A DNA stretch of 64,000 bases from Saccharina japonica (taxonomy: Eukaryota > Sar > Phaeophyceae > Laminariales > Laminariaceae). How positions within the stretch are numbered: the first letter of the stretch is position 1; each line of letters begins with the position of its first letter. Below are positions 12,601 to 21,889 of the stretch, one piece after another. The DNA lies in the NCBI GenBank assembly GCA_008828725.1, contig MEHQ01004251.1, positions 97,135 to 161,134 of the forward strand. Reading direction: 5' to 3'. The notes beneath the pieces were generated by a model that saw nothing but the letters and a program-made list of their open reading frames with translations, was not told the origin of the DNA and ran no database searches. The translations under genes were made by a program, and so were the position numbers.

Positions 12601-15600
12601 AGGTCACGGAATCGCCGGGGGGCCCTCGCAGTCCCTTAATGCCGGGACGGAGGCAAGCGTATGGGTTTTCACCACAAGGCAGACATTGCTTGCACGCAGC
12701 GCGAAGCCCGTGAGGTGTTGGGGGGGGGGGGCGGGGGTGGGGGGGGGGGCAAAAAACAACAATGTCTGCCTGCATTACCGTACTATGTACAGCAGTACGT
12801 ATCATATCACGCTACTGCTGTACAGGTACAGGTACGTCTCATACCACGCTGTTCGAGCATTACACTGCAACCGTGTCCGTCTATATATCACCGCTGTTTG
12901 GGTGAGCACACCGCTGTTTGGGGTATGTTATCACACACTGGCGAAGCCATATGCTACCATCATCATCGGTGCACCAAGCGTCCACCGTCATAAAAGCGCA
13001 CCCTATTCATTGGCCCCTGCAGTACACGCGGTGCCTCTCCCTCTCGCACCCCCCCCACCCCCCTGGAAACAACGTAATGAGCGCCCAAATGTTGGAGTTG
13101 TCTCTATTAGGAGTAGGAGCAGTGCTCCGTCTCGAAAGGGATGCGTGGTCAATGGTCAAACGACTAAGGCGAGCAACAAATGAGTACGCCCCGGTCATAC
13201 GACTACGGCCATGCATAAAAATGAAGTACACCCCCCCCCCTCCCCCCCTCCCCCAGCCTCCCCGCCACCACCTCCGTCCCCGCTTTCCCCGCCGCCCCCT
13301 CCTCCCACCCAAGGGCTGTGCATGTACAGACCTTCGCCCAGTTTCGACGAAAAATGGTTGAAATAGGTGACTTTAAACCCTAACTAACCCTATGCTAAGC
13401 ACGATATAGGGGTACCGTACCCTTTTTTGGCCAAAGAATGTATGACTGGCGGGAATGCCCAGTATCGCCAAAACATATTTTAGTACACCTTTTTCTCGAT
13501 ATGTACCTTATATATAGTACAGGCCATGGCGATTGTCCACCAGGCACTGTCATTTTCGACATGCTAAGAAAAGGCACACGAGAGGTGGCACCAGTTTTTT
13601 TTTTGTTCTGAGGTGTCGTCACTTGGAGGAGCGCTCTTAACCCCTTCACCCTTTTAGAACTGCAGTCCCGTTTTGGGGACAGACTACTTAGAATTAGAGT
13701 GGTGTGTCCCCATAACGGGACTGCAGTTCTAAAAGGGTAAATAACTGGTCCCCCGTATTTGGGGACAAACTACTTGGAATTAGTGTGGGATAATGTTTTC
13801 AGTTCTGAATGGGTTAATGCGGGGGACCATAGTCAACAGGCCCTACGATATACATAAATACCGATATATTTCCCTCTTTTTATTCAAGTATTTTCTTGAA
13901 ATACTGCTGTTAATACGAGTACGTACGTACTGCTGTCCCGGATATCGGGTATCGGTCTACTACTGCAGTTGTAGAGTCAAATAGCTTTGCTCGTGGCAGT
14001 TACAACCACACCCACAACAAAAACAACAACAACAACAACAACAACAACAAAAACGACACCAACAACAGCAACCACACCAACACAAACAACACCACCTTAA
14101 CACCACCACCAACACCAACAACACTTAACACCAACACCACCAGCAGCACGCTCTGCTATCCACCACCCCATCGCCCCGACTCGACTCGACCTGACTCGAC
14201 TCGACCTGACCGTACAAACCTCGTCAAGGGGTGTCCTGGCGCTGATTCGCCGCGCAAGCCCCGCCTCCACCGCGGAAAGCCCTCGCTCATCCTCCAAGAA
14301 GTTCGTATTTTCGGCGCAGTCTTGGCTGAAAGCGAAATCGGTGGCCGATCTCGGCCACAGCGACGACAGCGGGTCGAAGCCTCCTCCTCCTCCTCCTCCT
14401 CCTCCTCCTCCTCCTCCTGTACGTGTTTCGAGACAGCAAAAACATTTTAACAAAATAATACTTTTGTTACACAACATTGTAACACAACATTTCAACAAAA
14501 ACAACTAACGAAAGCAAAGGAACGAAGGAAGTTACGAGAAAGAAAAAGAAAAAGAAAACGGAAACAAAAAACACGCGCGAGCGGCCATCACCATCACCAT
14601 CACCATCACCACCACGATGACCGACCCCAATACACACCTCGGACAGGTCACACGATCTAGATCATCTAAAGCATCTAGATCCTAACCTGCCGTCATGAAA
14701 TGTTGTGCAGGGTCTAAGAGATCCCACCCAGGAAACATGCGCCAGGCCATGTAGAATATTCGGGTTCCATCCCGGCAAAGAGAGCTAGATCATACAGATC
14801 ATACAGATCATACAGATCATACAGATCATATAGATCATACAGATCAGGACTCTACGTGCCCTGAAATATCTAGATCATGAAGAAGTTGGAATCGATGATC
14901 CGTCCGAGGTATGCAGCCAATACAACAACCACCACCACCCAACCCGTACGACAATCATTTCCACAAAACTCCCACCCAAAACAAACGAACGAGCCTGGTT
15001 TAACACCAACAACCGACCCTTAAAAGCCTTTCGCGGCTGCAAAACCTTACCCCACACTACTTCCACTCAAGGCGCACCCGTTTTCCACCCCAAGAAGGCA
15101 CAAAACCGGCCAAAGAACAGCCACGTATCCACCAAAAACGAATCAACCCCCAACTACTCAACAAATGCCGATCAATCAAATGCCTTCGCCACCTCTACCG
15201 CGCCCCCCCCGTCCATCTCCCATCAAAATCCCGTCTCACCATGGACGGCGTCTCTAGCCCCTCCTCTCGCGCCCCCACCACTACCCGCCGAGGTCTCGCT
15301 GAAGGCGAAGCTGTGCTTGCGCCGCGAGTGCCGGCCACCGCCGCCCCCACCCCCACCCACCCCCGCCCCCCCCGCCGCTGCTATCACCACCGACGTCGAC
15401 CCCACCGTCAGCGCCTTCGAGCGCCCCCCCACGGCCCGTTCTCTGCTCGGGCTCCTCCTGGTCCCCGCCGTGCTCCCGACGACCACCGTAGCCGTCGAGA
15501 TGCCGCTGCCCGCGAACATTGCCCCATGCACCCGCGTCGGGAACCCCCGTCGATCTATCCATCGTGCGCGAGGCGATCGTTGTTGCTCCCCCTCCCCCAC

Positions 15601-16415
15601 CCCCCCGCCCCCACCCCCGTCCTCCGCGCCAACTCCCTCTCCTTCCCCCCGCCCCCTCCTGCCGGAGCCGTGCTCGCCGCCTCCCGCAGCAACCGGTTCG
15701 ACCGAATCCCGCCGCCGCTTTAGCGCGTCCTGGCCGCGGCCCATCCCATCCTCGTCCTCACCTCTCCCGCAGCCGCTGCCGCCACCGCCACCGCCACTTC
15801 CAACGCCCGGGCTGCTGCTGAACGAGTCGCTTCTCCAGGTTGCGACCGCCTCCTCTCCCTCCAGTGGAAACCCTCCCTGCTCCAGCAGCGCCACCCCCCG
15901 CCACCTCCTCCTCCTCCTCCTGTCCCCCCCCGGCGACCCCCTTCCCCTCCTCTTACGGCAACGTCTTGCCGCTGAGGCTGCGAGAACTGCGCGTCCCATG
16001 GTGGCCCGCTTCCCAAAACGCCCCCTTGACGGTCGTGTTTCCCCACCGCCGTACCTACCGCCGACGCGGCCCCCACCGAAGCTGTCGCCGCCGACACTAT
16101 CCGCGAGACCTCATCTCCGCGCAGCAGGTCCGGCGCGCCCAAGCCCCCCAGGCCCAGGACGTCGGCGGCGTATCGCTCCCTCCCCCCCCCCCCTTCCCCC
16201 ACCTCGCCCTCGTCAGCTTGTCGCAGCGGTGAAAGGTGCCCGCCGCTACCGAAGCCGCTCATGATATCACCACCACCACCACCGCCACCGCCACCTGCCC
16301 AAGACCTCCTCCTGTCTTCGTCGTCCGCAGCGCTGCGCTTCAAGCTTTCTCTCGCTCCGATGCCATGGCTATCATCGGCGCCGCCGTCACCACCACCACC
16401 AATACCACCGACGCA

Positions 16416-16457
<42 letters not shown>

Positions 16458-18166
16458 ACCACCGTCGCCGTAGTCGCTGCTTCCGTGGCTGGGCGCGAGG
16501 TCTCCTTCGAAAGCGGCGGAATCTTGAGGCGCGGCAGCCGGGGCACGATGATCGGGCGCGAGGTCGCGCGGGTCACTACCCCTGCCGCCACCGCCACCAC
16601 CGCCGCCACTGCCACCGCTGTCACCGGCGCCGACATCAGCCGCATCGTGCTCCTCCCGGAGAACATCGCCCACCATGTCCATGCCCAGCGATCGTGGGTT
16701 GAGCTGTGTTCCGTCGCGGAAAGGAGTCGTGAAAACCAAAAAGGTGTCGTTTTATGGAATAACAGTGTTGTCGGCACAGACGGCAAAATACAACAAACAA
16801 TAGGGTTTCCAAGGAAGGGCGGCGGGACAGGAGCACGGGGGGATGGGGGAAACAGGAACAAGGGACACAAGCTTGTCGGAGGGACGAAGCAATATCGTCG
16901 AAAGCTATGTACTTGTTCCAACAATACGACGTAACCTCCCTCCATATGGCCAGGCACCCACGAGGCAGTTACATAACCCCCCCCCCATATGATCAGGTAC
17001 CACCAGGCTTACATATAGTATACCCATTGCTGTCTCTGGAAGTGGCCACACCCGGACAAAAAAAAACGAGTCGACGCTGTCACCCATAGAAAGTGCGCAC
17101 AAGGTGCCAAAGTACGCCTCACAAGCGGCTCTTAGAAGGATGCACCCTACACGCGACTCGCCGAGCACCTCACGGCGCTTCGCGCTTGGTGCAAGCAAGC
17201 AATGTCTGCCTGGTCGGCGAAAACCCGACGTGCTACGTACTCCGTCCCTGCATTGTAGGGATGGGAGGGTCTTGGCCATATATACGACTACGGCCATGCA
17301 TAACATGAGTACACCCCCTCCTCCCCTCGCCCACCCATCCCATCCCACCTGTCCATGGATGAACTCCTCCTCCGAAACGGGAACGAGCGTATAACCCGGG
17401 TCCAGATCATCCACCCACTCGTCGATCCCGTCATCATCACGTTCCCCGGCACCGCCTCCCCTCACGTGAAACCCACCCATCTCCAACGGCGACACCACCC
17501 CCCTCGGCTCGGCGCACCTGATTCCTCCGGGTGGCGGCGGTGGCGGCGACAGCGGCGGCGATGGCGGTGTCCCAGGCCCTCCAGCCGGTGGCCCGGGCCG
17601 GGACCCTCCAGCTGTAGCCCCGGGGGGTCGGGAGCCCCCTTCCCCCCCCCCTCGCATCTCGTGGGGGTCGACCTCCGCCATCGCCGCAGCAAGCTCCAGC
17701 TCGTCGCGCGCGCGTACCCCTCGCATCGGAGACAGGAGCCCTTCCGGCACGAGCTCTTCTCCGGTCATTTCCCACTCGGGGCCGTCGTCATCGGCGCCCC
17801 GTCCCCCCTCCGCCAACTCCTCTCCACGAAATCCGTCGTCGGTGCCACCGCCACCGCCACCATCGTCCATAACGTTATCGCTCTCGAAGTCGTCTCCGGT
17901 GCTGCGACGCCCGCCGCCGCCGCCCCGTGAGCCATCCTGGGGGGGCGAGGCGAACGCTCCCGAATCCCGCGCTACCTGCGCAGCGTGAGAACCAGCCCCA
18001 ATCAAAGCACCGTCCGCGATCAAATCGTCGTCGATAGCGCTCGCCATCGCCCCCCCGACCCCGGCCCCGGCCCCGCCGCTGCCGCCGCTGCCACCGCCAC
18101 CGCCGCTGCAACAAGCGGTGGTGGCGGCGGCGGCAGTTGCTGCTGTTGCTGTTGCTGCTGCTGTTG

Positions 18167-18208
<42 letters not shown>

Positions 18209-21200
18209 TTGCAGCAGCGCTGGCGGCATCACCGTCCTCGCCGCCGCCCCCTCGGAATCACCCCCCGGCGGCTGCTGCTGCTCTTCTCCGCCGCAGGAAA
18301 GACACGCCTTCCACGCGCGTAAAAGCTCCTCCTTGCTGGCCACCTCGGCCATCGCTCTCGCGTGTCCGTCGCCACCCCTCCCGTTGATCCCGCCACAAGA
18401 GCACGCCCTCCACGGCTCCGTCACGATGACACCCCCATCCGCGCCACCGGTCGCACCATCGCCGCCGCCGCCGCCGGAGAGTCCGTCGCTCAAGCGGAAG
18501 TCCGGGATGCAGCCGGTCGACGAGAACTTGTCGTCCAGCGGCTGGTAAGGGGAAGGGACGGTCCAAGAGCGGTCCCGCGGTCGAGGAGTAACGCTTCTGT
18601 TCACCTCGAGGATCTGCTCGTCCTCTCCTCCTCCTCCTCCTCCTCCTCCTCCTCCTTCCCCGCCCCCCGTCGTGTGTCATCGAACACAGCCTATCCAATG
18701 AAGTGCATTCCGGTGATGTTTAGGTACCGCATCTCTGACAGGCAAGCGATCGTATACGTTGTCCACCAAGGCTGCATCCACATGGATTCCTTCAAACAAC
18801 AGAAAGAGACGACCGGAAGTAGGAGTCTGCTTCAGATGTAGCCTGTCTTCAACACCCCCCCCACCCCCAAGGGTTCCCGGCATGGGCTCCAAACGATCCC
18901 GCGGGGGGCAACGCGGTGGGGGACACTGCGCCAAGGGAGGGCGCCCGCGGTATCATCGGGTGAGACGGAGGCGTCGTGGAAGGTAGCGAGGCAGCGTGCG
19001 AGCAGGGGGGGGAGGCTAGGGGCGGGGACACTGCCGCCGCCGCCGCCGCCGCCGCAAGGCCTCCCAAGGCTGACGAGACCTGCTCCTCCAGGGAAGCGTC
19101 CTGCCACGAAACGTACGGGTAACCAACCGGCGGTCGCGGTATGTAGGACAAATACGGCGGCGGGGGGGGGGGGGGAAAGAAAATGTTGAGTGGGTTGGGT
19201 TTCGACAAGAGGCCATGAAGGGGGATGGGGGACGCAGAGGGGGGGGGTACTCATTTGGTGTTTGGCTTAGCCATTTGAACATTGACCACGAATCCCTTTC
19301 CAGACGGGACGGGTGGCGTACTCATTTGTTGCTTGCCTAAGTCATTTGACCATTGACCACGCATCCCTTTCGAGACGGAGCAGGGGGGGGGGGTAAGAGA
19401 TATAAATAAAACAGTTTTTTTCCGAGGATTACCGCGACCTTCTCCAGGGAAGAAGCGTCCTGCCACGAGACGTACGGGTAACCAGCGGTCGCGATAGGAT
19501 AAATATGTATGTACGAGGTTCCCCTTCGGGATGATTGTGGTTGACTTGAAGTCCCGGGGGTGTCGCAAGCTGAAAAGGGAGTTCTAACACAACAGGCGTT
19601 CGTTCCTCATACCAGCTACTCGTACGTAGCCACCGGGCGAGAACGAAGCACATAAAAAGCTCTTGAAAGCTAAAAGAAAAAAAACTAGACACCTGGCAAA
19701 GCAAGCTACCGTGCAAGCAACACCGACCAGCCCGAAACGAGTTTATAGTTACATAATACAGTCGAAAATACTGTGGCGGTGAGAACGATGTTGGAGGGGG
19801 CTGGGGTTTCGACAAGGAGGCCATGGATGGAACAGAGGGTAGGGGAGAGGGGGCGCGGAACAGCGCAAAAGGTAACACGCACACACAAGGCACACAGACG
19901 CTGCTGCTGCTAGCTAGTGCTGATGGTATTTCGGGGTGGGCTATTGTAGTAGAATGGGGTAATGTAGTAAGAATAGTAATCAGAACCCACAAAGGACAAA
20001 AAAAACAGGTATTCCCCAATGGTTACACACCATATTAGGTTATAATTACTACGGTACAGCATGTTCCCCGGTAATAGAGATAAATTACAAAACAAAACAC
20101 TCGTCCCCCTTACTCACCAACACCACCCCCTCCCGTCGACACGCCTCCACTACTTTCAGGAGCAAGCTCCCAGGGTCAACTGCCGCCGCCGCCGCCGCCT
20201 CCGTCGTCACCGCCCCTACGTTCAAGCCCAGTGGCTGCAGCCCTCTCGAGCGCGCCCCTACCGCCTCAGTACGCCCGGAGAAATTCCTGCCGTCAAGGAC
20301 CATGGCATCGGGGGGGCGAAGGGGCGGCGAGGAGAGAGGGGAGTGCAGCGGCGGCCGCAGCTGCAGCGGCAGCAAGAACGATTCCATGTTCGCCTCAAGT
20401 CTCGCGTCCTCCGTTTGCTCCCCCCCCCGCGCCCCCGGCCCCTTCTCCCTCCGTCCTCCCCCTCCTCCTCCTCTTCCTTTTTCTCCGGCTCGTGTCCGAC
20501 CCGCGTCTCATGCCCGAGCCGCTTTTGGTAGCTGTTCCGATCGCCCCCCACCTCCTCCTCCTCCTCTTGCTCCTCCTCCTCCTCCTCCTCTTCCTCATCG
20601 TCCTCGTCCTCGTCCTCCTCTTCCTCCTCCTCCTCCTCTTGCCCCCCCAGGCCGCCATCACCCCCACCCCCCCCCCCACCGCGCCCGAATATTCCATCAG
20701 TCTCGCCCTGTCTAAGCTCGCCCCCGCCCCCCCCACCGCCAGACGCCGCGTGTTGGTGGATGTACTGTTGGGCCGGACGCGACGAGTCGGTCCTCATGCT
20801 GCGGCTGGAGCCGCTGCTGACACCACCGCGCCAGAAAGGCGAACGACCCCGAAGGGGCGCGGAGGCGGGAGCGGGGGGTGGGGGTGGGGGGCGGGGGGGA
20901 GGGGGCGCGTCGCCTTGAATCGACGAAATACGCCCGCGCACGAACTGTCCAGACACGTTTTGATCCTGGCGCGGAATTTGAGAGGGAGAGATAGGTCCAA
21001 GAATGCAAAGACAAATAAAACACAAGCAATGTTACGTACAGAGAGAGGGGGGGGGGGGGGTGTACTTCATATTCATGCATGGCCGTAGCGGCTTACTCAT
21101 TTGTTGCTTGCCTTAGCCATTTGATCATTGAGAGAGGGGGGACGAGAGCTACAGAACAAATAGTGATGGAGGGAGGTTCGGAATCAAGATCACAAACCAC

Positions 21201-21855
21201 CACAGATATAACAACAAAAGTGACAAAGCACGACCACGCAGACGCTCACTCACGATATCACATTTACAATCGCAATCAATCGCATATCGAATCACTAATC
21301 ACGATCACAAACAGAATCACGATCGAATCACCATCACGATCGCCATTTCACGATCACAATCACGCTGATGTTCATGCGCACAATCCCTATCCCAATCCCA
21401 GTCCCAGTCTCAGTCCAAGCCCCGATCCCAATCCTAATATAAGGAGTAGGTATTCAGCTTTCATCATAAACAATATTGATAAGACACGTGCCCCCTATGG
21501 CAAAATTTGAACCAAACACATTCGGGCGTATCGGGATTTGAACCCCAAGACCCCCGGATTGAAAGTCCACCACGCTAACCAACTGAGCTATACGCCCCAA
21601 AAGTTGTTTAAAATTGAGTCCGGAGAAAAAACACTACTACGCGGGACCATAGTAAATAGGACCAAATATTGTTGGTAAAAGACGGTAACTGCTGTGTAGT
21701 TTTTTGTGTGTACCGAAGGTCCTATTTACTAGTATTTACTATGGTCCCCCCCGTAATCGTGTCATTCTTCTTCCAAGACTATTTAATTTACGCACGTAGT
21801 ACTCAAGTCTGCCGTTCTTTCGGAGAGGTTTATTAAATTTGGGACTTTCAGGTGT

Positions 21856-21889
<34 letters not shown>

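Noticed and set aside
13370-13400. Telomere-like aaaccctaactaaccctat
   Set aside because: Only two to three degenerate units, no array.
15241-16934. Plus-strand Pro/Arg-rich ORFs up to 315 codons
   Set aside because: Mirror images of the GC-rich minus-strand exons, which join in phase through an 80-bp intron with good splice sites.
20258-21025. 255-codon minus-strand ORF with long poly-Glu
   Set aside because: As one frame it conflicts with the phase of the exon ending at 23067 and with the donor frame at 20118; kept only as part of an unresolved exon region.
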